From Yamagishiella unicocca (Eukaryota > Chlorophyta > Chlorophyceae > Chlamydomonadales > Volvocaceae): DNA of 64,000 nucleotides. The stretch covers positions 1 through 64,000 of the forward strand of contig BDSL01000010.1 of the NCBI GenBank assembly GCA_003116995.1, read 5' to 3'. Shown here in pieces: positions 44,434 to 56,900 of this stretch (position 1 is its first letter; each line of letters opens with the position of its first letter). The notes under the pieces were generated by a model. The model saw only the letters and a list, made by a program, of their open reading frames with translations, searched no databases and had not been told where the DNA came from. A program made the translations under genes and the position numbers.

Positions 44434-47400
44434 CAGTAGTGCAGGGAACCGGGTGACGAATGGAGGTGGGGAGGGCCGCTGCTGCTGTACCATTGCTGCT
44501 GGTTCAGAGGATTGAGGTGCGGCGGCAGGGTCCTGGGGAGCTACGCTACCAATTGCATACCGGTTTAAGTAGCGTCAAAAACAGAGTTAATCACGCGCCC
44601 AGCGTTCATACTACAGGTACCTTGATTCACGAAAGAGGTACAAGTCAGAAAGAGGTATAAGTCAAGAATCAAGAAACGTACTCGGAAATGTTTTTAGAAT
44701 CATCGTTAACCTCGACTTCGGCGCGGCTGCCGCGCCAAGAGTGGCAAGGGGGAAGTACTAAGGCGTGGGCACGGACACGGGCCCGTAGGGGCCCATCTTC
44801 TTGTCCAGGGTTTGCCGGGGCTTGAGGACATTGCAACAACTTTATTATTAGTAAGTCAATCGCCGCTTCAGAGACCCAAACAAAAGCATGTTTACTCACG
44901 TTTGTTTCGGCATGTCGAAAAACTCTCCACGTTGCTACCGCTAGCGTTTTGGACCCATAGGCAGCGCATAGGCCTGTGGTGCGTTTGTTGCATATGAGGT
45001 GTGGTGTGTTGCCGGTCATATATCAACCGGCAGCTGAAGCCTCTTTGATCCGGCTTACCCATGCCCCATGATGATTGCGACGAGATGGCGGGTTGTACAA
45101 CCCGAAACGGGGGTCACGTTTGCGGCCTGCTTCGGTGAGGGCGACATTGTCCGTCCACCGGGATAATATGGCCGACAACTTTATGAAATGATGAAGCCGG
45201 ACGGGCCGGGTGATGCCAACCATTCGGATCCCACGACATTTTGCGCGCGAACGATGCGCATTCGAGTGATTGAACATCGAGGCGCCCGATCGCTCAGGAA
45301 AGCGCGCCAGAATTTTGCAATAGGTTTACAGCATCGGGATGATACTATTAAACAGGTAGCATCGCGGTCAACGCTTGCGATTTTGTCACGCTGAAATTAA
45401 CAGCAGTCTCAGCAATATTCTCCAATACAAGACTGTAAGAGCCGCCTCAGATTCCGAATTCTGCCGACATTCCAGATCTCCATGCCAGGGTTTGACCAGA
45501 TAGAAGAACATTTGTCCTTAAAAGCTATGCGCTCCGGCCGTCGAGCCAAACCCGACATACCAGTAGTCCGTCATAGTCGTCTGGCTGCTATTGATCCAAC
45601 GAAGCCGGCCTATTGCAACATGCGTGTTTGGCGATATTGTAGCCCTGGCAGAGAGACTTTCGCACGCCGTTTGCCGTGGCATAGAGCATGAACGGGATGG
45701 GCCCCTCCTCTTTTCCAGGTCGGTCCTGGGTTCGCCCGGGCTTGAGGTCACTTGCCTGAAACCTACGCCCCAACAGGCACAGGGAAAAACAGGAAACCTC
45801 GCCGCGCCCTGCTGTTGCGAGCGCGTTTAAGAGCAGGCATTGGACGTTCGAGGCAACTTTTTGTTCCTGTAGACGGTGTCATCCGCGTTGCTGGTATTTA
45901 CCCTGTCCAAATGTTAGGAAGGAGCTTGTCGTATTGAGTACGGCATGAGGAGGAGACGATCCTCCAACGTTATGTCTACCGAGCAGGTAGGCACAAAGGT
46001 GATTTCCTTTTATAGCCGTTGGCTACCAAGTAGTGATGTGTATGTTATGCCACACGGAGCGGTGCTCCTATATAGCTAGCCGTACGACCATTAGGGCCTT
46101 ACGCGCTCCTTACACCAAAATTGCGTGACATTCTGCACGGCGCATGACCTGGAGGAGTGGAGGCCTTTCCAGTAAACCAGATAAGTTGATAAATGTCGTA
46201 AAGTCACATTTTTAAATGTCGTAAGGTCACTCTTAATAATAGAGGAGTTACAGTGGCCCCGTTCTTATCTCCGTTGTGCCTGTGGTGGGCTGGCGCGTCT
46301 TGGTCTTTGCCCATGGGGCGGGGGTGCTGCCTGCGATGTTCTGCTTGCTTTATTGAAATGCCCTTTGTGCTGATATTCCTTTTGCTTGTTGGCCCGGTGG
46401 TTGGCCCGTCCGTGTGGGTTGTTCAAGGTTCGTCCCCCAGCCACTTGCCGGCTCCCTTTTGAGCTGATCTGCCTGGGCTTTTTGTTGTCGCCCTTTCCCG
46501 CTATTTGGTGCGGGTTATGCGTTTCGGTATATGGTTTTGTGGTGCCTGGCGATTGGCTGCTGTGTTGTTGCGTCTTGGCTACTGTTTGGGCGGGGTGGCG
46601 TCGTTGTGCCGTTCAAGCCTTTCCTGTGCTCTTCGGGGCGTCTGCTGGGATCAGCCCCGGCTGTCGTATGGCGTGAGGCCCGGCATGGGCCCCTCTTCTT
46701 GTCCTGGGTTCGCCCGGGCTTGAGGAAACTGTAACAACTCGTTGTTATGTTATAAAATCCACAGCACGCATTGATGATTGATGATTGATTACAAGCTCTT
46801 GGAGCTCGTAAGGCCCAGACGAGCCAGCAGGAGGCTCATGGACCGCTAATCAAAGTAATTCATAAAGAAGAATTGAAAACGTAGCCATACTCAAATAACG
46901 TAGCAATTATGTCCTGATACCCGTTATCGCTGTACGATGATTCCTAATACGGTGCAACACGCTCGCTAGACCCCGTTGGTCCTCGACACTCATGACCTGC
47001 AGCATCGTGGCATTGGGCGTTATGCCCATTCCCCACAGTTCATTCCCAACAGCACGCAAAACTAATCGGCGTGCCTCGTACAACGAACGACGGAACGCTA
47101 TAGTATATACTTGATTACTCAAAGATCCATTTCCATTTGAAGACCTAGTTGAAATGCTGTTTAGAACGAAGGAGGAAGCGTCGATGTACCGGTATTTGAT
47201 ACACCGAATGTGTACGAGAGGCGTTGACGAAAACACGAAGTTACGTCGTACATGAGGTTGCGAGAGTTACGGGTCCGAAAGAGACGGATCAGAATGAAAG
47301 ACAAAAATGATATGGAGTTGGCAGGAGACGAAAACATGTACGACAGCAGTCGTATACTGGCGTCTCGCTGCTAAATGGAAGCCGAGGGAGGGCTGAGTGG

Positions 47401-47989
47401 GGGTCCGAGCGAGCACACTTAGAGTTTCCACAACCAAGCGGTCGGTCACGTCCGGCTGGGGTTCCTGTCATTGTAATGCTTACTGCGGTCAGAGATCCCC
47501 TTGTCAATACCGATCCATATTTAGGTCCAAACAGCAATAGGGATCAACTAACGCACGATACTGAACTTTGTATCATAAGACTGGCTGAGCACATCCTCAT
47601 TTTAGTAATGCCACATTATGATTGCCAGAAATGGAATGTGCCCACGACACAACTCCTTGAAACATGCAACAATCTCTTATAAAGGTATCAGGCACGCCCT
47701 TCATGCGACTCGTCGCAAGCTTATGTAAGTTGGGTTCGGCATCCGTATACGGTATACGATCAAAACGCCGGAACAGGCAGTACGACCGGTACGTTCCTCG
47801 GGGTCCAACCCCCCAACAGCAAAACTGCCCACATAGAGGCAATCGTAAAGCACCGAATCATAACGTTATACGCGAAGGTCCATGTAACTTCATATTTGAA
47901 GCAACTCTGAGGAAGAATGTGTACATGCTACCGTGCGCAATACCGCAGACAATAATCTTCACATCACCTCCGCTTTCCTATCCAGCATA
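44434..47989. other. Intergenic region with three dispersed-repeat tails; no supported gene
   Basis: About 3.6 kb lie between the aminotransferase and RLK-B. Three related blocks lie at about 44786-44830, 45698-45752 and 46685-46735. Each has GGGCCC, a TCTTCTTGTCC-like stretch and TTCGCCCGGGCTTGAGG; the first and third are followed by ACAACT and AT-rich sequence. The stretch upstream of the third (46255-46680) is G/T-rich and has the look of a retroelement 3' region, but I could not find a reverse-transcriptase or endonuclease domain. No other gene is visible. Confidence 0.5.
46255..46740 (+). mobile_element. Possible retroposon 3' fragment
   Basis: G/T-rich sequence ends in CGCCCGGGCTTGAGGAAACTG, shown here only as the anchor CGCCCGGGCTTGAGG, followed by TGTAACAACT and an AT-rich stretch. 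The same terminal block recurs at 44786-44830, 45698-45752 and, more diverged, 26168-26195. Repeated 3' ends with different upstream sequence are typical of 5'-truncated LINE or SINE copies. No coding domain supports this, so the class is a guess. Confidence 0.3.
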
Positions 47990-50900
47990 ATGTCCCAATT
48001 TTCGTGTGCGGCGATGCCGTCACGTAACTTCATGGCCGTTATCATTTTTGTGGCAACGTGCTGGCCTGCGCAGACGTTCGGAAGAACGTCTATAGCCTCT
48101 TCAGGCGTAGGTAAGCTGCACCTTTATAACATGAAGTCCACTTTACCGCATGCTGGGTTATACCTGTGGCAGGGCGTAGCTCCGTATCGCTATAGACGCG
48201 CGACTACCGCTACCCTAATATAAATCAATTGACCAAACGCACATAGTTCATAAGGCTGGGACTGTTGGAGGGGCCGTATCGTATCGCCTCTCAGTTGACA
48301 CGTGTTGACAGAACGCTTCCCCTACCACCAGAGCCTACCACCAAGTTTGCATATATAGTCCGCCGCCTTTGTGATTTCGCATCTCGTGCAGCTGGCCTGT
48401 CTAGGAAAGGTGATTGTGAAAATTTTGTATCTGGAGAGCCGACCATGTGTAGTCGCAAACTGCGCCCGCGGTTGCTTGGCTGCAAGAAGCCCCGCCGCCA
48501 GGAAGTGGCATAAGGAGCCGTATCTGGCCATGGTAGGCGGCAAAAGGGATTACCTGGCTTAGCCTTGCCTTACCCACCGGCCATGCAACTGATGCATGTA
48601 CGACGCATCGCAACCCCAGAGAGCATTTCTTTCCACTGCTCGAGAATACCAGTCTGTCCTGCCCGTAATGACCCGATCGCCCTCTGACCAAACACACAGG
48701 CATTGCGGCAGCGCTGGCTGATCCAGACGTCACCGCAATTATCGTATCGAGGAGCATGGTGTGGCAGGACAGCGACTGGGAGGGCTACATTTTGCCCATC
48801 CCGTTGCTCCGAAACGTCACCGTTTCGGGTAACGGCACCGACGAGTCACCGGACACATGGCCGCTGCTGGATACCAACTACGTGGCCGGCAAGGCAGGTG
48901 CCACGACGCTGGGGCTGTCGCCGGGTTTCTAGCTTCGATTCCCCCGCGCGCGCCATTAGATCGATGCCGTTGCCGTACCTGCCGTGAGCTCGCGGCATTC
49001 GCGGCGCTTGCGCACGGGGGCCGCGGGCCCCCCCCGCTGGTTTTTACGAACGGAAAGCGAATAATAGCGGATCTACCCTATGCACGGAGTCGATCAATAG
49101 TGCAAAGTGCGTGCATGGTTCAGGCGCAAGACAGAAGGTAGGTAGCATAACCAAGCAATGTGCATGCGTGCGCGCGTCGTTACCTGTCGTTAGTCTCCAC
49201 ATACGTACGGCAGCGGTGTGGTACATGGCGCGTCCGGCTGTAGCCACTGTGCCACGCAGCAGCCGTATCGTTTCGGCCAGGGCAGAGCGCGGGTCTTACG
49301 TGGTACTGGCAGTTGCTTGGTTGCCGACCCTCTCTGCTCTCCCCCCCTGCTCTCCCTCCGTGCCCTCCCTCCCGGCCTCCCCATGATTCTCACTCTGCCC
49401 AACCAGGTGAGACTACGCAACGGAGTGATGCTCACATTCCAGCGGCTGGTCATTAAAAATTACCGGAACGCCAGCCTGAACTTGGCGCCGGGCATCGACT
49501 TACTGATGCCCTGCCTGCCTGCTGAGCGCGCCATTCTGAAAGTGAACAATCTCCTCGCCCTACACGGTAGGTCACCTGGCCTGCTGCACGTGTCCGCGCA
49601 CTATCAAATAGAAGAATGCTTCCGTCCATGCAGTACTACGTATGCATGGGCCGAGTTCGGGACTCATCAGCCGGCGGTACAATGCTGGTACCGGCTTGCG
49701 GCCATCACCTCCTAGGTGGACGTAGGCCTACCTCCTCCACTACCCATCACTGCGTGGCCTGGGGTGCACCCTGGGCAAATCCAGGCAGGGCGTAATCGTT
49801 TTCCAAGAACGCGCGTATCTACATGTAAACTCTGCGCCGAATCATTCCATGGCGGCTGTTCGCCGTTGCTTCCGCTCCTAGACGGCGATACATAAGTGTT
49901 ATTCGATCAGGGTATGTATGTCCACGATTCGCATTTTGGGAATTAGACGCAAGCACCTTCCTTTCTGGTCACACGCGCATGGCGGCGGAGCGCGGCCGTT
50001 TCCATTCGGCCACCCACGGCGGGCCACCGCAGCTGCCTATGGCGTACGTGGCGTTAGTTTGACCGCCGAATCACATAGCACCATGTGCTGTATGTCCCAT
50101 GACGACCTGATGGGCCCCCTCGTCCTGCAGATCTATGCTTTCCGGCAGCATTTCAACGAGCGGTAAGCAGTGCCTTAATCGTTACTAAAATCTCCAGACT
50201 TTGGGGCAAGCACCAGCCTGCCGACGGCGGGGACGTGCGTGATTCATTGAAGCAATCGGTGCTTGTACGGCGGTGAAGGAAGAAATGACAGGAAATAAGG
50301 ACACCTCGTTTGCTGTGTCCGTGAAGCGACCTGGGCCCTGACTTTGAAAGCCTGTCACTGGCACCTGCAAAGCTGCAATCCTCTGTTCGCCCCCTTCCCC
50401 CCCACACCCCTCGCAGTCCCAATCCCTCGCTAAACGGCCGTCCTCAATCCCTGGCAATCAAACAGCCCGCCCCTTCGTGCCTCAAACCGGCTGCATCAAT
50501 TCTACTTCGGCGGGGGGGGAAGACGTGCCGCCACAACGGCGGTGCTGGATGCACAAGGGCGAGTGGATCGACATGGCCTACAACGGGGCGGACATGAGTG
50601 CCACTCAGCGTCAGGTACGTATGTGCGTACTGCGCGTACTCTTAAGCAAACCTTGCGTGCCGCGAACGACTGCTTGCTGCTGCGGAGTCGGCGTCCACGT
50701 ATGGGAGTATCGCATATCGGTATGTATGCAGCGCGACGGCGTTGAGGTCGTTGTGCGAGCGCCGCCTACGTGCCGTACATGCGAGGATAAACCGTTCGTC
50801 CAACAATCAACGTTTCTACCTACCTTCCATGCATCGCGATCGCATCAACTGCGGTCAGCAGCTAAACCCTAAAACTATCGGCATGGGCATGTGTTGCGCG

Positions 50901-53900
50901 CTCACGAGCTTGCTTGGGAAGCAGAAACTACCTGCAGGATGGGAGAAAATCGCATTTTTTTTGTTTGCATGACCCAAGCAACCCCGGCGGCCGTGTCTTC
51001 CACGCTCCACCCCACCCCGCCCATGCAGTTCTCCAGCATGCATCTCAAAACGCCTGTTCTAAACGGTTTTTTTCGGGCATCCACGGGTCTCCCTCGAAAC
51101 CCCGCCCATGCGTTCATCCAGGTGCCCAACGGCTACGTTGTGCACTGTGTGTCAGTGGTTTACGTGTGTCGTGACATGATGACCGATGATTGCGTCAAGA
51201 ACCTGGGGACGGTGGGCTGCTACACGGCCTGGGTCTCTGGCACGGTGCCGCCGTCCGCCCCGTCACCGCCGCGGCCATTTGCGGCAGCGGAGGCTGTCCT
51301 GTACGGAGCCGGCGAAGACGGAGACGGTGGTAGCGGCGACGGGGCGACGCTGGGCGCAATCCTGGGTGGTGTGCTTGGTGGTGAGCGCGGAAGTATTGTC
51401 ACGGCACCGTGGTCTGGGAATTAAGTCACTGGTGGTCGAATGAAACAAGCTCGGCACCCCCCATGCGCCGTCGGTTGGGTGGTGCGCTTCGGAGCATTCG
51501 GGATCGGGCTCGTTCGGAAGCTTTGCTTGCTTGCTTGCGTTGCAGGTATAACATATGGCCCGCGCCTGCACTGCTGCTGCCGCTGCTGCTTACTTGCTGG
51601 TGCTTAGTTGTTGCTGGTGCGTAATTGTTGCTGGTGCGTAATTGCTGCTACTGCTTGCTTGCTGCTGCTTGTCGGTCGCAGGTGCCACGCTGATCCTTAT
51701 CATCACCGTCGTTGTAGTGCTTGTGTTGCGCTGGCGGAGGCGGAACTGCTGCAGCTCGCGTAACTACCTGCAGCAGCAGGCCAGCGACGGCGGCCATAAT
51801 AAGCTCGATCAGGAGGACGGGCGGGACTCGACGCTTAAGGGCAACAGTGGCGGCGGCGAGCCGGGCACAGAGAGACCGGCTGGAGCAGTGGTTGCCGCGC
51901 CCCAAAGGTCCGTGCGCGGCCGCCCGTGATGGCGGATGGGATGTGGTCTTGGGACGGATCGCTTGTGCAGCAACTGGCTCATCCGTCGCAGGTTATCTGG
52001 CACAATGGCATGATGGAGAACGGCATTCACGCGTCATTTGCACGCCGGATCTCTGATATGCTGTTGCCAATTTCTTGCTTGATTACCTTGCCCTTCCAAT
52101 TGTTTGTGATGCAATTACATCAGCGTCATAATCCTTTCAACGATCGCGCGGTCGTCATTGGTTGTCGTGCTGTTCGATCGCCAGGGGAAGCACTGCCATC
52201 TCGGTGCCAACGTCATCTCTGTCCTCCGGCAAGACTCCCTCCCGCTCAGCATTAATGAACCACTTCATCCCTTCGCGGCTGCGTACGGCCATCTTTGCCA
52301 ACCGCACCACCGACAGCGGACCGGCAGGGATGGAAGCGGGCAGCCGGCAGCAGCAGAACCTGGGACTGAAAGCTAACTCGCCCAGCCATGGTGAGCGTTT
52401 GGGCGGTCGCCACGGTCAATGCGCGCGTGTATCTAGGCGGATTTTATACTTAACCCACCGCCGTTATACTTGATTTTATACTTGACCCACCGTTCGAGCT
52501 CCAGCCAGCTTGCATAGGCTACGACTCTTATACATTTATTCCTCTCGCCTAGCAGCTCTCAGCGGTCTTGAGCGCATCCACCTTCCATCAGTTTCCAGGA
52601 AAGCAAGAGTTGTTAGGACGCAGCAGAAAAGAGTGTTGAGGCGTAGGAAAGGCAAGCTGCTTCAGAATACGTTCCGCCACCCTTTCCGGCACCCACTCCG
52701 TCGCGCTTCCTGCGAACCGACTGTTCGAATGAGCAACGTATATGTGCAGAAGGCTGGTCATAGTCAGCGGGAGAAACCATGAATGTGCTGACGGAGTCCA
52801 CATGTAAATATGCAGCGCTGGGATGTTAGTTGATGGTCGGCAATTTGCCTGCCTCCCTCCTTCGCACCTCTACCCTTGCAGGCTTGCTGGAAGGCGATGG
52901 GGCCATACACAACACTACTATTGCAGCTCTGCTTCCCGCGGATCCCTACATGGTGGTCACCCCCCTCACGCCGCCGCGCCCCGACGTCCGCTTGGACGTG
53001 GAGCTCAGCGACGAGGTCAAGCTGCTGTCAAAGACCCTTGGAAAGGGGTCATGCGGCAGGGTGGCGGAGGGCGAGTACCAGGGGCAGAGGGTGGCGGTCA
53101 AGATACTCACAGACTGCACCCTGGAGGGCTGGGGGCTGGGAGCTGCTGGTGGCAGCGAGGGCTGCGAAGACCCGCGTAGGCGGTATTTCATCGACAGCCT
53201 GGCTCAGGAGGTCCAGGTGCTGGGGCGCTGCCAGCACCCCAACGTCGTACGCCTGCTGGCCGCCTGCCTGACACCGCCACGCATCTGCCTGGTGATGGAG
53301 CTCATGGACTGCTCCCTGGACCGACTGCTGTATGGCAAGCCAGGCGAGCTCCTGCCTTTGCCTGTGGTGAGTCCATCCTAACCTTGTAATTGGATGGCAA
53401 TTGCGGCGCCTTGGGTGTGGGGAATTTAAAATATACCGCCGCCAGGATCGGCAGGAGCGGAATGCCGCACCGTGCTCGTGGGCGCAGGCACACATATCTG
53501 TTTGCTCACGGTGACGGTGATGGTACGGAGAACTTTCTCCTCAAAACGCCTTAATAGGAAGCTGTGTTTGGCGGACGGAAGGGCTGACGGCGCCTCCGTC
53601 TGGAACTTGCTTGATAGGCTGAGTAAGGACGCCCAAACTGATAGGTGCCGGACGGTGCCGGCAGCAGCATGTAGCAAAGAAGGAAGAGCGCTACGTTCAG
53701 CGAACGCGCAAAAATGAAGCATCATGTAGTGAAAAGGAAACACGTGTTCGCACGTACGATTTGGACACCATAATCGAAAGGGGCGGGTCTGAGACACCTG
53801 AAGTACAACACCTAGGGACAAAGATCGCTCCCGCGCACCACACCGTCTTGTTAACGCCAACCGCTGCTCCTGCCGCTGCTGCTGCTTCGTTTTGCTTGGA

Positions 53901-56900
53901 CAGTTGCTTGACATCGCCTTGGATGTGGCCTGGGGACTTGAGTACCTGCACCCCACCATCGTGCACCGGGACCTCAAACCAGGGTAAGATAGACACAGCA
54001 GCGCCGCCGCAGCAGCCATTTTCTACTGCTTGCGAAAGGTTCATGGAAAGCCAGGCAGCCCACGGAGGACGACGTGCTATGCCCGGACCAGGTTACCCAG
54101 GTGTCCTGCTGTGCCACGTAGCGCATGCGGTACCCGCTATCGCCCCATTGGCCAACCAACCAACCACTAACCACCTTCACTTGTCCCCCGTGCAGGAACG
54201 TGCTCCTCAATCGCCCTCCGGGGTCGCGCATGGTCGCCAAGTTGTCGGTGGGTCGACCCATCCAGCGGGCGGGTCCTGGCCGGCTCGTTCCCTTGGCTGA
54301 CTTGGCACGCACCCTTTATACCACAAACTTTCCATCAGTCATTGTACAGGTCCCTGACCCCGGCTAAAATACGTAGCAGAAGCGTGGTCGGAAGCTCGCG
54401 ATGTGTTTTTATACGTTAGTGCGGTAGTGCGTAGCAGACCGAGCAGTTCTCTATCTCCCTCGGCACGTCCTTGGCTCGCAATACAGGATTTCGGTCTGTC
54501 ACGTCTCCGCGACACGGTCGTTGCAACGCGCAATCCAGAAGCTGGGACGGTAGGTTGGTTGGTTGGTTAGTTGGGAGGCCACGCTAGGGAGGGGGCACGT
54601 ACGTGCTGGTGGGATGGTGCCGCTGGGTAGGTGCCATGAATGTACGGGTGCCGCTGGTTATGTAGGGGCTATCTGTGTGCTGGTACGCTAGGTAGGCGCG
54701 ATGTTTATGCTGGTGCTGCTGGCCAAGGCAACGAGGTGTGTCGTCGAGCACGTTAGCCTTACGGCGTGCTAGTCGATGCAGATTATTCAAGCGAACCCTT
54801 CGGGTTTTCGCATGTTATCCAATTACATAGCCACACCTCCAAACCTAAACGATATATATGTGTGATGTTATACCGGGTATGAACTCCGAAGCAGAGGAGG
54901 TCACTGTGTTCCAAATTTTGCGAGTTCCAAGAAAGTCAGATCGTCAGAGTCACCATGACTCTCGACGATCCGACATTCTTAGAACTCGCAACTCTTGGAA
55001 CACGGTGACTTCCTCCGCCTCGGGATATATGGCCATCCTGCAAGTATGTTGTGCTGCGCCGTAACACGCGCGCGTCAGGATTTATGCACTTCCGAACGAA
55101 CGAGTCAGCAGCATCTCATCTTCCCTCCTCCTCCCACTTACCCTCCCCTGTGCTGCTCTTCGCCAATAAACTGGTATCCAACCGCCTCCGCCGCGACCAC
55201 CCAACATCCCTTCCGGATACCGCGGGCAGCCTGAGTACATGGCGCCAGGTGGGCAGATGGGCTGGCGGCATACGGTAGATAGGTAGATGCCGATAGGTAC
55301 ATACATACCGATAGGGTTTCCAATGCACCGAATGACATTATTGCAGCGGACTCCATTGAGCCATTGAAATAAGTTCATCACATATATATACTTGGGGAAA
55401 CCGGATGCCTGTGCTTGCTTGCGGCGGGCTAGAAATAGAGCCACGTAAGTGCCCCGTTCCTAGTTGGATGACGGCAGCACAGCTAGATGGATTGTTCTGT
55501 CTGCGGTTTGTGCGGCCCTCAATCGTTTACCAAACAAAATCCTCTAGCGTACGCAGCTGCACACCCGTTATTGATTATCATTCGAATTGCTCGGAGGTGG
55601 CCGAGCACCCGACCTCTCGAGCGCTGCGTGAACTTCCTTGAGCGATGTTGCGCGTCTCTTGAGTATATATGTGTACGCGAACGTGCTACGGCGATCAACG
55701 CTACAGCTCCCAGCTAGCTATGCAGATTTGATGTCCTCAGTAGCACACATCGCCACCCAGTCTTGCAGTTCGTCACTCAGCCTTGCAGTAGTTCGCCAAG
55801 CATCAGTTCTTCAGTCCGCCCAGCGGCAGTCCTTCAGTCCTGCGGTTCTCCAGCGTATATTGATCGGCCCTTGCTTCCTCCTCGCGTGCGTGCTCCGCAG
55901 AGCTCTTTGACGTAAAGAACTACATGGTCACCCATCAGGTCGACAGTAAGTGCATTGCCCTTTGGGAGCGACCGATCCGATTAGGGCGAGACGCTTCCGC
56001 CGATCGATGGCCGACCCGAGACACACGCAGATTACTGAGCGAGCGCCACTCGGCCAGCAGTCAGCAGCACGCACCCAATACGCGGGGAGGCCCGGCTGGA
56101 CCGCATGGGCATGGCATGGCTGCGGGTGGTTCGTGGCAGCGGGTGGTTCGTGGCTGCGGGTGGTTCGTGGCTGCGGGTGGCTCGTGGCTGCGGGTGGTTC
56201 GTGGCTGCGGGTGGTTCGTGGCTGCGGGTGGTTCGTGGCTGCGGGTGGCTCGTGGCTGCGGGTGGTTCGTGGCTGCGGGTGGTTCGTGGCTGCGGGTTGA
56301 TCGTGGCTGCGGCGGGGCTGTTACAGCGCCGCTTTGTGCTTTACATGCGCATATCGGTAGCGAGCGCCGGTGCCAGCATGCCGCCATCTGTTTTCCCGCC
56401 GCAGCAGCCGGACCACCCTGCCTGCGGCCCCCGTCAGCCCGCACGAGCCCATGCGAACCCCATCCAATGCAACTTCATCCCTCGGGTCACATGATGCTAA
56501 CGCAGTATACAGCTTTGGCGTGCTGCTGTGGACGATGCTAACTGGGGAGCGCCCGTGGCAGGTGTGTAGGCCCCGCCCGCCGCGGGAGGGGCCGTCGTGG
56601 GGAAAACCCGTGTATGAAAAAAAACACGTTTGGAGGCATGGGGGGCTGGCGGGTGGGGAGCTGGGGAGTGGGAGCGAGGGGACGGGGGGCGGGGATCGTT
56701 GGAGGGAGGTGTGTAAAGGACGGGGGATGAAAGGTAGCTGTATATGTTGGGACGACGAACTAGGTTACCGCCATCAGTACCTTTATTTATTATTAGGTGA
56801 AGTGCCTGGGAGGCGCCGTGCGTCCGTCTCACGAGGTGCCGCCGTTTCACGGTCTTCGTTCGTCTGGCAAGCAACGCCTGCTTTCCATCCCTCCCCGCGG

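Noticed and set aside
55950..56541. WFVAAGGSWLRV-repeat ORFs on both strands
   Set aside because: Caused by the 17-bp minisatellite in RLK-B intron 14.
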